A stretch of DNA of 64,000 nucleotides from DATKIY01 sp963726755 (GTDB lineage: Bacteria > Actinomycetota > Actinomycetes > JAHEKZ01): contig CAVSDB010000001.1 of assembly GCA_963726755.1 (NCBI GenBank), positions 558,001-622,000 of the forward strand. The letters are read 5' to 3'. The position numbers and the translations under genes are program-made. Position 1 is the first letter of the stretch. Each line of letters begins with the position of its first letter. Below the pieces are notes generated by a model. The model worked only from the letters and a program-made list of their open reading frames with translations, ran no database searches and was not told where the DNA came from. Below, piece after piece: positions 27,626 to 35,709 of this stretch.

Positions 27626-28783
27626 TTATGGTGACCGTTGCAGTTGCTGGTTGAGTCGAGCGGCTTGGCGCGTCTGATGGTCGCGTTCTGCGAGGTTGGG
27701 GGCGTTGCGGGCTGCGTCTGCGTACAGGAGTGCTGCGCGTTCGAGATCGCCGTTCTTTTCATGGAGGTATGCGGCGACCGCTTCCCGTCGCGGGACCTCC
27801 TCGTCGACCTGCGCCAATGCCGCTAGTCCTGCGGGTGCCCCATCAGCTTCACCGACCGCGACTGCTCGGTTGAGCCGGACGATCGGAGTGTCGGCGAACC
27901 GGAGTAGTTCGTCGTACCACTCCACGATCTGAACCCAGTCGGTCTCCTCGACCCGCGGCGCGTCAGCGTGTACCGCGGCGATTGCCGCTTGGGCCTGGTA
28001 TTCACCAAGCTGATCGCGTGCGAGCGCTGCTTGCGCGATGCCGACTCCTTCCGCGATCAGCGTGGTGTCCCACTTGCTGCGGTCCTGATCGGCGAGTGGT
28101 ACCAGACTGCCGTTCGCTCGGATACGACTGCTGCGGCGGGCGTGGTGAAGCAGCATCAGGGCTAGCAAGCCCTGGACCTCGGGTTCGTCGACCAGGACGG
28201 CCAGTTCCCGGGTCAGTCGGATCGCCTCGGCAGCCAGATCGAGGTCACCGGAGTAGCCCTCGTTGAAGACCAGGTAAAGCACCCGCATCACCGTGCGTAC
28301 ATCGCCGGGACGATCGATACGCGCTCGACTCACTACCCGCTTGGCACGGCTGATGCGCTGCGCCATCGTGGGCTCGGGCACCAGATACGCCGCGGCAATC
28401 TGACGAGTGGTCAGGCCACCCACCGCGCGCAACGTCAACGCGACTGCAGACGACGACGTCAGGTCGGGGTGCGCGCACAGGAAGTAAAGGTGCAGCGTCT
28501 CGTCCGCGCTCGGGATGTCGCCGGGCGGCGGTTCGGCGTCGAATCGCAGTTCTCGCTCTCGGCGCGACCCTTCTGACCGCGTCAGGTCTATGAAGGCTCG
28601 CCAAGCGACCGTGATCAGCCACGCCTTGGGGTCGGCGGGCAGCTCGTCCTCCCACGCGGAGAGCGCCCGGATCAGCGCCTCTTGTACGGCGTCCTCGGCC
28701 GTCGCGAAATCCGCACCGCGACGGACGAGGACACTCAGCACCTGTGGGACGAGCTCGCGTAGCTCGACGTCGTCCGCGGTCAC
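27626..28783 (-). CDS. ECF sigma factor, group ECF42, with a TPR-like C-terminal extension
   Basis: About 385 aa from the GTG at 28783 (VTADDVELRELVPQVLS). Region 2 of sigma-70 is in GADFATAEDAVQEALIRAL and KAWLITVAWRAFIDLTR. Region 4 is in GGLTTRQIAAAYLVPEPTMAQRISRAKR. A roughly 200-residue helical extension follows (VLYLVFNEGYSGDLDLAAEA and a repeat-rich tail), the hallmark of ECF42 proteins, which have no classical anti-sigma factor and depend on this extension. The start overlaps the stop of the DGPF-domain gene by one base (TAGTG), so the two are coupled. The upstream in-frame ATG is rejected because it lies within that gene. Confidence 0.9.
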   Translation of the reverse strand: MTADDVELRELVPQVLSVLVRRGADFATAEDAVQEALIRALSAWEDELPADPKAWLITVAWRAFIDLTRSEGSRRERELRFDAEPPPGDIPSADETLHLYFLCAHPDLTSSSAVALTLRAVGGLTTRQIAAAYLVPEPTMAQRISRAKRVVSRARIDRPGDVRTVMRVLYLVFNEGYSGDLDLAAEAIRLTRELAVLVDEPEVQGLLALMLLHHARRSSRIRANGSLVPLADQDRSKWDTTLIAEGVGIAQAALARDQLGEYQAQAAIAAVHADAPRVEETDWVQIVEWYDELLRFADTPIVRLNRAVAVGEADGAPAGLAALAQVDEEVPRREAVAAYLHEKNGDLERAALLYADAARNAPNLAERDHQTRQAARLNQQLQRSP

Positions 28784-29187
28784 TACGTGACGGTGGGCGG
28801 CGCGGTGAGGAAGGGACGCAGCTCTAACCATTCGTGGATCGGTTTGCCACCGGCTCCTGGTGCTGCCGATAGCTCACCAGCAAGTTCGATGGCCCGCTCG
28901 TAACTGTCGACGTCGATCACCATCCATCCAGCGATCAAGTCCTTCGTTTCGGCAAACGGGCCGTCGGTCACTGGGGGGCGTCCCTCGCCGTCGTATCGGA
29001 CCCACACGCCGTCGGGCGACAGCGCCTGTCCGTCGATGAACTCCCCGCTACCTTCGAGCCGAGTTGCGAAGTCGTTCATGAACTGGATGTGTGCCTCAAC
29101 CTCTTCGGGCTGCCATTGATTCATCGGGACGTCGTTGTCAGGCGCTGGTGCGCCTCGGTAGTGCTTGAGCATGAGGTACTTGGCCAT
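28783..29187 (-). CDS. YCII/DGPF-domain protein, ECF42 partner
   Basis: A 134-aa dimeric alpha/beta-barrel protein. It begins MAKYLMLKHYRGAPAP and carries the name-giving DGPF motif in VTDGPFAETKDLIAGWMVID. DGPF proteins are the standard genomic partners of ECF42 sigma factors and are usually their regulatory targets, though their biochemical role is not established. The gene is the first of a two-gene minus-strand unit with the sigma factor and is preceded by a purine-rich AAGGAGAAC. Divergent from the aquaporin gene. Confidence 0.92.
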   Translation of the reverse strand: MAKYLMLKHYRGAPAPDNDVPMNQWQPEEVEAHIQFMNDFATRLEGSGEFIDGQALSPDGVWVRYDGEGRPPVTDGPFAETKDLIAGWMVIDVDSYERAIELAGELSAAPGAGGKPIHEWLELRPFLTAPPTVT

Positions 29188-29327
29188 GGTGTTCTCCTTG
29201 TGTGACTGCGGCCCCGCTGGCCGAGTGCACCCTGGGACGGATCAGAAATCCAATTCTCGACATCCTTCCTCGGCCGCGTCTGGCAGGGTTGGTCCGGAGC
29301 GGTTCACCGGACTGATTGGGACAGGAC

Positions 29328-30167
29328 ATGGCAGAGACATCTGGCGAGGCAACGTCGGCTGCTAGCGGCGGAGCACGGAGCATTCTTGAGTATGAAGCGG
29401 GCCGCTTGGAGCAGATCTTCGCTGACTTCGACGACCCATCGCAGGAGTGGCGACGGCTGACGTCTGAGCTGCTGGGTACGTTCTTCCTGGTGATGGTTGC
29501 TGCCGGGGGCGGCATGATGGGACAGGCATTTCCGCACACGATCAGCCGGACCGCAGCTGTGGTCGCGCCAGGACTGATGGTCATGGCGATCATCTTGTTC
29601 ATGGGCAAAGTGTCAGGTGCGCATCTCAACCCCGTTGTGACGATTGCGTTCGCGCTGCGTCGAGATTTCCCTTGGCGACGGGCCCCGGGCTACATAGTGG
29701 TGCAACTTGCAGGTGCGGCTTTGGCGGCGTGGTTCCTGCAGGCAGTGGTTCACGTGTCGTCGAGTTACGGCTCGAACTATCCGGCTACGGGATTCAGTTC
29801 TTGGGACGCCGCGGTCATGGAGACCGTGCTCACGTTCGGCTTGGTGAGTGTAATTCTTGGTACCGCCTCGGGCGCGCAAAACCTAGGGGTCATCGGTGCC
29901 TTGGGCGTCGGAGCCTACATCGCACTTGCTGGCCTGTGGGGGAGCCCGATCTCGGGGGCGTCGATGAACCCCGCCCGTACCTTCGGACCCGACGCGATCA
30001 GCGCCAACTTCACCTCTTACTGGGTGTACGTGGCCGGTCCGCTGCTTGGTGCCTGCTTGGCGGTAGGCGTGGCTTTTGTGTTGCGGGGCGCAGGTGGCGG
30101 GAGGGCCGGTTCAGGCGCGGCTCAGGGCGTCCTTCACACGGAAATCAAAAACGCCGAGCAGGCGTAG
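29328..30167 (+). CDS. MIP-family channel (aquaporin/glycerol facilitator)
   Basis: A membrane channel of about 279 aa from the ATG at 29328; a TTG 12 nt upstream is less likely. After a charged N-terminus (about 40 residues) come six helices. The two half-helix pore motifs are GAHLNPVVTIAFAL (NPV instead of NPA, a common variant) and ISGASMNPARTFGPD (canonical NPA). The selectivity-filter arginine follows the second motif. It conducts water or small neutral solutes. Extra length at the N-terminus (about 45 residues ahead of helix 1) is longer than in most bacterial MIPs. It is divergent from the DGPF/ECF42 pair. Confidence 0.93.
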   Translation: MAETSGEATSAASGGARSILEYEAGRLEQIFADFDDPSQEWRRLTSELLGTFFLVMVAAGGGMMGQAFPHTISRTAAVVAPGLMVMAIILFMGKVSGAHLNPVVTIAFALRRDFPWRRAPGYIVVQLAGAALAAWFLQAVVHVSSSYGSNYPATGFSSWDAAVMETVLTFGLVSVILGTASGAQNLGVIGALGVGAYIALAGLWGSPISGASMNPARTFGPDAISANFTSYWVYVAGPLLGACLAVGVAFVLRGAGGGRAGSGAAQGVLHTEIKNAEQA

Positions 30168-30184
30168 CGGCCGGGTACCACGGT

Positions 30185-30393
30185 TCAGTTCGTCGATGCG
30201 ACTGCGCGGTCTGCGAACCGCTGGATCGCGTTGCCGCTCTCGGCCCCGCTCGCGTCTTCGTGGGCGTTGATGCGGCCGTCGGCAATCGCAGCCGTGAAGA
30301 CACCACCTTCTGCGCGCCCGCCTTCGCGACGCGCTGCCGAACTGTCTCTTGTTGCGCCGACAAATCGCTGCCAGTGGACTTGTTTTGACTCAC
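30185..30393 (-). CDS. Small hypothetical protein, probably one frame change
   Basis: A previously easy-to-miss small gene between the aquaporin and the antiporter. A GTG at 30393 starts SQNKSTGSDLSAQQETVRQR, continuing to VAKAGA. After a frame change at about 30311-30318 the reading continues as EGGVFTAAIADGRINAHED, then ASGAESGNAIQRFADRAVAS and a TGA at 30185-30187. The joined product is about 68 aa, hydrophilic and probably helical, with no signal peptide. Both halves look like real protein and end exactly before the aquaporin stop region. Function unknown. Confidence 0.5.
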
Positions 30394-30433
30394 GACGGTC
30401 AGCGTAAGCACGCGATTCGCCCCGTGGAGCGAA

Positions 30434-31657
30434 CTACGTGGCTGCAACTTCACCGGCCGGTGACCGACTCGCGAACCAACCCGCGACCGGTCCGGCGGTG
30501 AGGCCGTGAAGCACGACAGAGAATGCGACGGTAACTGTCACCACCTGTCCAACGAGCGGGCCACCGTGGGTCGGCCCGAGTTCATCGATGGCGATGAGTG
30601 CAAAGACGATGGAGGCCAGTCCTCGGGGACCAAGCCAACCGATCAGCAGGACTTCATCGCGGCTCATCGTGCTACGGATGAGTGCGACGGCCACGGGGAC
30701 CATACGCACAAAGGTTAGGCTCACGAGCGCATAGACGACCACCTGCCAAGTGATCTCGTCAAAGGCTGGCCGGAGAAATGCTGCACCGAAGACGAACCAA
30801 ACGAAGAAGGTAAGCAATGTCCCGGAGCGCTCGATGAACTCCATGATCTGTGGCTGCTTCCCGACGTTTGACGCTGTCCCAAACGCGACGCCGGCAACGA
30901 ATGCGGCGACGAATCCGTTGCCACTCGCGGCTACGGTTCCGAAGTAGGCCATCAAGGCCAGGACGAACGGCAAGATCGGTTGTTGCAGTGGTACTGCCCA
31001 GCCGTGCTGCTCGGCGATGATGAGAAGGCGACCGCCGATCCAGCCGATCGCTGCACCAACTGCGACAGCGACGATGATGTCGACGATCGCTTGCTCGCTG
31101 GCGTGCAGCACGGAGTCGTGGGCGTCCGCTGCCGCCGCGATCGCCAGGAAGAACAGCACGAATGGTGTGGCAAGCCCGTCGTTGAGCCCGCTTTCGACGT
31201 TGATGACGTTACGAACCCTGAGGGGTATTCGTTCGTCATTCATCACGGAGGCACCAAGCGCGGCGTCCGTAGGAGCGAGCGATGCCGCAACGACGGCCAG
31301 GACTGCCCAGCCGGTGCCCGGGAACAGAGGGAGCGCGGCAAGCAGGCCAGCAGCAATCGTGAGCGGGAGACCGATGCAGAGCAATCGTGCTGCGATTCGC
31401 GACGACGGCTCGTCAAACCATTTGGCGCTGATCTTTGATGCATCGCTGAACAGGATCAAGGCCAGCGTGACCTCGACGATGGTCCTGACCTGCTCGGTAC
31501 CGAGGTTCACATGAACCGGGGAATTCGCCCCGGACCCAAGGACCAGCCCGGCTAGGGCCAGCACGATGGGTGCTGTGACGCTGAGCCGGCCCAACCGACC
31601 GGACACGAGGACCCATCCAGCGACGCACGCTAAGACGATAGAGACGCCGCCGTTCAT
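30434..31657 (-). CDS. Cation:proton antiporter, CPA1 family
   Basis: A 407-aa membrane protein with about 12 hydrophobic segments. The core exchange site is VINVESGLNDGLATPFVLF, whose ND pair is the CPA1 (electroneutral Na+/H+) signature. Other family segments are TLALILFSDASKIS, VAASLAPTDAALGASVM and WLGPRGLASIVFALIA near the C-terminus. There is no cytosolic C-terminal regulatory domain. It exchanges Na+ or K+ for protons at the membrane and helps pH and salt balance. The small downstream gene at 30185-30393 is on the same strand 40 nt away. Confidence 0.92.
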   Translation of the reverse strand: MNGGVSIVLACVAGWVLVSGRLGRLSVTAPIVLALAGLVLGSGANSPVHVNLGTEQVRTIVEVTLALILFSDASKISAKWFDEPSSRIAARLLCIGLPLTIAAGLLAALPLFPGTGWAVLAVVAASLAPTDAALGASVMNDERIPLRVRNVINVESGLNDGLATPFVLFFLAIAAAADAHDSVLHASEQAIVDIIVAVAVGAAIGWIGGRLLIIAEQHGWAVPLQQPILPFVLALMAYFGTVAASGNGFVAAFVAGVAFGTASNVGKQPQIMEFIERSGTLLTFFVWFVFGAAFLRPAFDEITWQVVVYALVSLTFVRMVPVAVALIRSTMSRDEVLLIGWLGPRGLASIVFALIAIDELGPTHGGPLVGQVVTVTVAFSVVLHGLTAGPVAGWFASRSPAGEVAAT

Positions 31658-31748
31658 TTAGGCGGAGTCCCTCGCCGTTGCAGCATGAAGAATCGCCGTT
31701 CATCCACCAAAGATCCTGTTCCCGCTGCAACTGTGCCTAGGTTGGCGC

Positions 31749-32087
31749 CTAACTTAGTTGCTTCGCCGTCTCCCGAACAGCCTTGTCGAGATCCTTGCTG
31801 TCGACGTCGAGCTCCCTTTCGACGTGCTTTTCGGCCTTGATGGATGCTTTGTCGATTGCTGCCTGGAGCGTGGACTCACCAATCACGAGTAGACACGCCT
31901 CACCGGCGTCAATGAGATCCCCGAATTGCTTTGCATCCGAACGGGACATGCCCTTCCACAAGTGGCCACCTACGCCACCCACTGCGCCAGCGATCGCGGC
32001 GGAGCCAATAATCGAAGTAATGACCGCGGCATCATAGGTACCGACGGCACCTAGCGAGTGCAAGTCCTTCACGACGGTTGTAGTCAC
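31749..32087 (-). pseudogene. DUF1269/DUF6325-like protein, internally shortened remnant
   Basis: A 112-aa reading from a GTG at 32087. The N-terminal part (VVKDLHSLGAVGTYDAAVIT) and the glycine-rich helix plus tail (IAGAVGGVGGHLWKGMSRSD, then FGDLIDAGEACLLVIG) match the two ends of roughly 170-aa actinobacterial proteins of this type. The middle section normally found between them is missing and the residues are joined directly at TSIIGSA. The N-terminal strand that usually precedes the start is also absent. It may therefore be a decayed copy, or a functional short version. The family label is from memory and moderately sure. Confidence 0.5.
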
Positions 32088-32221
32088 CCTGACCTGCGGC
32101 TTCGCTGGGGTACTCAGCGTCGTCGTAATCAACGAACCGATACGAGGTGGTGAGTTGACGGCGGCGTGCCGTCTGGTGAGGTTGTTGCCCCAGGGGTGTG
32201 GCGGTGAGGTGCCTCGGCAAG

Positions 32222-33457
32222 CTAAAGCGGGGACGATCTCGGCGCCAGTGTTCGCTGGGTCCGCAGATAGTCGCGGACCCGTGGGTCCGCGGTGCGATCG
32301 ATCAGCGCTGTTGCCTGCGCCTGCTGGTCGCGTCCGGACAGTTCGGCGGTGCCGTGCTCGGTGATCACGGCCGTGTGCTGGAACGACGTGACCGGATACT
32401 GAAGCAGCGGGACGATCGTGGATCTGTCTGCCTTGGTGTGCCAGGAAAGCAGTGCGATGAGCGCCTGACCGCCTGAGGAGTGCAACGCGCCGGCAACGAA
32501 GTCGGGTTGTCCGCCGAAGCCCGAGTACGTGCGCGAGCCAATGCTGGCCGCGTTCGCTTGCGCGAACAGATCGACCTGCATGGCGGCGTTGATCGATGTC
32601 ATCGCCGGCTGCGCAGCGATCAACGCTGGGTCGTTGGTCGTCTCGGTCCGCATCATCCGCACTCTCGATCCGGCTGCCCACGCGTAGAGTTCGGGGCCGC
32701 CGAGCAAGAACGACGCCACCACCGGACTGTCAGGATCCAGCGCGCCAGCTCGGTCCAGGGCCAGCACTTCATCGCTGGCCATCTCCGACCACACCCGCAG
32801 CCCGCGTCGATTCACAAGGCCGGCCAGCGCGGCATCCGGGATCGCTCCGATGCCCACCTGAAGGGTCGCCCCATCACCGATCCGGACGGCCACCTGCTGC
32901 CCGATGATGCGCGCAGCTTCATCCACCCCGACCGGCGAGGCGGCGGATAACGCCGCGTCGTGCTCGACCACGAAGTCGATGTCGTCAGCCGATACGAGTG
33001 CATCGCCGAGGGTGTAAGGCATTTGACTGTTGACCACGGCAATGACCAGGCCGCCGCTCGCCCGGCACGCCTCAATTGCCGCGGGCAGAATGTTGACCTC
33101 GATGCCGAGGGAGAACCGCTCGCGGCGCGCTGGGGCCACGTGCACGACTACGACATCAGGACGCAATCGGGAGCCGAGCAGCACGGGGACCGCGGACAAC
33201 CTGCTTGGCACGTATGACAGGGTCGGTTGGTCGCGCATGCCTGGACCTATGAAGCAGGTCTCCAGCAGGACGCCATCTCGGCACGGCACTCCAGGCTGGG
33301 CGTTGAGCATATGCAGAATCCATTCGGGCACCGCGGCGTCGAGCGCATCCACCATCGACCAGGGCGTCGCATGATTCCCTGACACGACTACGCGCGGCTG
33401 TCCACCGAGCTCGAGGACCGCTCGTGCGGCGCGTTCGTGAGAAGTGGTTCGCAGCAT
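32222..33457 (-). CDS. Acetyl-CoA hydrolase/CoA-transferase family protein (4-hydroxybutyrate CoA-transferase-like)
   Basis: A 411-aa enzyme of the acetyl-CoA hydrolase/transferase family, with two related domains. The N-terminal half has SGNHATPWSMVDAL and ETCFIGPGMRDQPTLSYVP. The C-terminal half has the glycine-rich LQVGIGAIPDAALAGL, the catalytic glutamate segment LRVWSEMASDEV, GFGGQPDFVAGA and the conserved VITEHGTAELSG. These enzymes move CoA between acyl groups through a glutamyl-CoA thioester. The native acceptor (acetate, succinate, 4-hydroxybutyrate) cannot be decided. Divergent from the DUF427 gene across a 195 bp gap. Confidence 0.9.
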   Translation of the reverse strand: MLRTTSHERAARAVLELGGQPRVVVSGNHATPWSMVDALDAAVPEWILHMLNAQPGVPCRDGVLLETCFIGPGMRDQPTLSYVPSRLSAVPVLLGSRLRPDVVVVHVAPARRERFSLGIEVNILPAAIEACRASGGLVIAVVNSQMPYTLGDALVSADDIDFVVEHDAALSAASPVGVDEAARIIGQQVAVRIGDGATLQVGIGAIPDAALAGLVNRRGLRVWSEMASDEVLALDRAGALDPDSPVVASFLLGGPELYAWAAGSRVRMMRTETTNDPALIAAQPAMTSINAAMQVDLFAQANAASIGSRTYSGFGGQPDFVAGALHSSGGQALIALLSWHTKADRSTIVPLLQYPVTSFQHTAVITEHGTAELSGRDQQAQATALIDRTADPRVRDYLRTQRTLAPRSSPL

Positions 33458-33528
33458 TCAAGACAGCCCCTTTCGACACGAGGTGCTCAGCCCGGTGATG
33501 GCGTGGCCGCCGCCCGCCGCGACGGTAC

Positions 33529-33573
33529 TACCTCCTCGTTTGGAGGTAAGACGTGAGTTTCCGCCGTCACTAA
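33529..33573 (+). promoter_or_regulatory. Hairpin covering a Shine-Dalgarno and a six-codon leader reading frame
   Basis: In the 195 bp gap between the CoA-transferase and DUF427 genes, TACCTCC (33529-33535) and GGAGGTA (33542-33548) form a 7-bp stem with a 6-base loop. The right arm is a strong ribosome-binding sequence, spaced for the GTG at 33553, which opens a six-codon frame (MSFRRH) ending at TAA. The pairing would hide the ribosome site. DUF427 translation starts 80 nt further on. A leader-peptide or RNA-switch role is only a guess. The remaining gap holds nothing else I recognise. Confidence 0.25.
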
Positions 33574-33652
33574 CACTTCATGAGCGTTAAGGCCGGCCAA
33601 CAGATCTCTACCAGGTTGCTTGCAGTCCTAACCAGATGAACGAAGGAGTGAC

Positions 33653-34420
33653 GTGAACGACTACCCGGCGATGATTGCCCGAGTTAACCAGGTCGAGCCA
33701 GTCCCGAGGCGCATCCGCGGTGTGCTTAACGGTGAGGTTGTTATTGACACGATCCGAGCCCTTTACGTGTGGGAGTGGTCCAATTATCCGCAGTTCTACA
33801 TCCCGGTCGAAGACGTGTCGGACGGAGTTCTCGTCGACGAGGAACGGATCCGACAGTCCCGCACCGGGCCCGTACGGATGCACGGGTTGCAAGTGGGCGA
33901 TGTTCGCCGCGACGGCGTCGCGCGGGTGGTGACCGATTCACCCACCGAGGGCCTGAAAGGAACAGTGCGATTCGACTGGGCCGGGCTCGATAGTTGGTTC
34001 GAGGAGGACGAGCAGGTATTCGTCCATCCCCGGAACCCCTACGTGCGGGTGGACGCAGTCCGGTCGACGCGGCCGGTTCGCGTGGAGCTCGACGGCATCG
34101 TCCTGGCCGAGTCTTCATCGCCCGTGATGGTTTTCGAGACTGGACTTCCCACCCGCTACTACATCGCTCGAACCGAGGTGAACTTTGAACACCTCATCTC
34201 GACCGAGTCGGTCACTGAGTGCCCATACAAGGGGACCACGAGCGGCTACTGGTCCATTCGCATCGGTGACACCGTTCACGCTGATCTGGCATGGACGTAC
34301 AACTTCCCGACGCGTCAACTCACGCCGATCGCAGGGATGCTTGCGTTCTACAACGAAAAGGTCGACATCGTGCTGGACGGGATACTCCTTGAACGGCCCA
34401 AGACTCACTTCTTCCGCTAG
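33653..34420 (+). CDS. DUF427 protein with two tandem DUF427-type domains
   Basis: A 255-aa protein from a GTG at 33653. It has two copies of the DUF427 barrel. The first covers about residues 20-115 (RGVLNGEVVIDTIRALYVWE, YPQFYIPVEDV). The second covers about residues 130-255 (VRVELDGIVLAESSSPVMVF, LPTRYYIARTEVNFEHL, CPYKGTTSGYWSI). The second copy keeps the CPYKG motif better than the first. DUF427 proteins are small soluble proteins of unknown chemistry, common in actinobacteria. It precedes the ECF sigma gene by 72 bp on the same strand. Confidence 0.9.
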   Translation: MNDYPAMIARVNQVEPVPRRIRGVLNGEVVIDTIRALYVWEWSNYPQFYIPVEDVSDGVLVDEERIRQSRTGPVRMHGLQVGDVRRDGVARVVTDSPTEGLKGTVRFDWAGLDSWFEEDEQVFVHPRNPYVRVDAVRSTRPVRVELDGIVLAESSSPVMVFETGLPTRYYIARTEVNFEHLISTESVTECPYKGTTSGYWSIRIGDTVHADLAWTYNFPTRQLTPIAGMLAFYNEKVDIVLDGILLERPKTHFFR

Positions 34421-34492
34421 GTTAAATCGACACCCTTTGGGTGGAGTTGCCGTGTCGGGCTCGTCGATCGACTCCATGAAAGTTGGTTCTCG

Positions 34493-35167
34493 GTGCCTGT
34501 CGAGAATCCGAGCCAGCCAGAAGTCGAAGAGCCACGGCCCGCGCCGGACGATGCGTCCAAGGCCTGGGTGGCGGGTCTAATGGCTTCGGGTCGCGCTCAC
34601 GATGAATGTGTTTCGGCACTTCTTGAACTGCTCGTGAAGGTCGCTCGGCACGAGGTTGGCCGACGGGCGGGGACACTCCAGATCCGGGGACCTGAGCTCG
34701 AGGACATTGCTCAGCAAGCGACAGACGATGCGCTGATGGCGATCCGGTCAAAGGTAGCCGGATTCCGGGGTGACAGCAGGTTCACTACCTGGGCTTACCG
34801 CTTCGTGATGTTCGAGGTGTCGACAAAGATGGGCCGTCACTTCTGGCGGGACCATCGAACAGATCTCGACGACGATGCCTGGGCGAAGATGCCGGACCTC
34901 AAAGTCAGTTCCCCTGACCGGGACGCGATTCAGGCAGAGATGTTCGCTGCACTGCGGCGGGCGATAGATGAAGACCTCACGCAACTTCAGCGTCGGGTGT
35001 TCGTGGCGATCGCCTTGAACGAGGTTCCGATGGATGCTTTCGCCCGCGAACTAGGGGCGACTCGTAACGCGGTGTACAAAACCTTGTTCGACGCGCGTCG
35101 CAAGTTGCGCGCGAGTCTGGCTGAGGCCGGCTACCAACCGCCATTCGCGACGGCGGCATCACGATGA
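34493..35167 (+). CDS. ECF-like sigma-70 factor
   Basis: A 224-aa sigma factor from a GTG at 34493. The N-terminal 35 residues are an acidic/proline leader. Region 2 is in GPELEDIAQQATDDALMAIR with FRGDSRFTTWAYRFVMFEVS. Region 4 is in LTQLQRRVFVAIALNEVPMD, AFARELGATRNAVYKTLFDA and RRKLRASL. The stop overlaps the next gene start by 4 nt (ATGA), and that gene encodes a zinc-finger anti-sigma-like protein, giving a coupled sigma/anti-sigma pair. A CACCC-TTT-GGGTG inverted repeat lies in the upstream gap (34431-34443). Confidence 0.9.
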   Translation: MPVENPSQPEVEEPRPAPDDASKAWVAGLMASGRAHDECVSALLELLVKVARHEVGRRAGTLQIRGPELEDIAQQATDDALMAIRSKVAGFRGDSRFTTWAYRFVMFEVSTKMGRHFWRDHRTDLDDDAWAKMPDLKVSSPDRDAIQAEMFAALRRAIDEDLTQLQRRVFVAIALNEVPMDAFARELGATRNAVYKTLFDARRKLRASLAEAGYQPPFATAASR

Positions 35168-35406
35168 AGGAGGACCTCGACATGGACGCTCTGCTGGCCG
35201 CCGACTCTGTTGACGCGGGGTGCGCCGCCGGCTTCGAGGTGCTGCATCGATACGTCGAAGAGGAACTGGCGGGAGGGCAGCCAGCTCGCACCTACCCGGG
35301 CATTGCCGCTCACCTGGTCAGTTGCCCGGCCTGCCACGGGGACTATCTCGGGTTAGTCGAGGCAACTGAGATTTTCGGCGACGCTGCCCTTCTGTCGAAT
35401 AGTTGA
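35164..35406 (+). CDS. Small zinc-finger anti-sigma factor (ZAS-type)
   Basis: An 80-aa soluble protein, coupled by a 4-nt overlap to the sigma gene. The ZAS-like site is the histidine and CxxC in HLVSCPACHGDYLGL, with CAAGFEVLHRYVEEELAGG ahead of it. There is no transmembrane segment, so sensing is probably cytoplasmic, as in redox-sensing ZAS proteins. It should bind and hold the preceding sigma factor inactive, with release perhaps on thiol oxidation or zinc loss (inference from the family). Confidence 0.8.
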   Translation: MKEDLDMDALLAADSVDAGCAAGFEVLHRYVEEELAGGQPARTYPGIAAHLVSCPACHGDYLGLVEATEIFGDAALLSNS

Positions 35407-35427
35407 CCGCACGGCCAGGAGGTCGCG

Positions 35428-35709
35428 ATGTGGGTTCGGATTGATGAGATCACGTTTTCGCCAGATCGCTGCGATGCCGTGATTGACAACTTCAGAGACA
35501 CCGCGGTCATCAGGCATGACGGAGAGGGGTTCCGCGGGTTTCGCTTGCTCGTTGACCGGGTCAACGGACGTGCGCTCGATGTGTCCTACTGGGAAACCCA
35601 CGGTGGTGCCCTCGCTGGTCAAACCGATGCCGCCGTTGACCCGCTTGGCGCACCCGCCACAGCGAAGATCCGCTCGAACGTCTACGAGTTGTCCATCGAC
35701 GCTGTGTGA
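35428..35709 (+). CDS. Hypothetical small protein, possible ABM-like dimeric alpha/beta barrel
   Basis: A 93-aa protein that begins MWVRIDEITFSPDRCDAVID, with a later core FRGFRLLVDRVNGRALDVSY and a C-terminal YELSIDAV strand. The pattern resembles antibiotic-biosynthesis-monooxygenase-like or EthD-like small barrels, but I am not sure of the family. A good GGAGG lies 7 nt before the ATG. Sits 21 bp after the anti-sigma gene on the same strand, so it may be part of that operon. Confidence 0.7.
   Translation: MWVRIDEITFSPDRCDAVIDNFRDTAVIRHDGEGFRGFRLLVDRVNGRALDVSYWETHGGALAGQTDAAVDPLGAPATAKIRSNVYELSIDAV

Noticed and set aside
29138..29629. A 163-codon minus-strand frame overlapping the aquaporin gene
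   Set aside because: Antisense shadow of a clear MIP gene; no family-like sequence.
30434..31730. Several long plus-strand and minus-strand frames over the antiporter
   Set aside because: They are low-complexity, Arg/Pro-rich mirror readings of the CPA1 gene.
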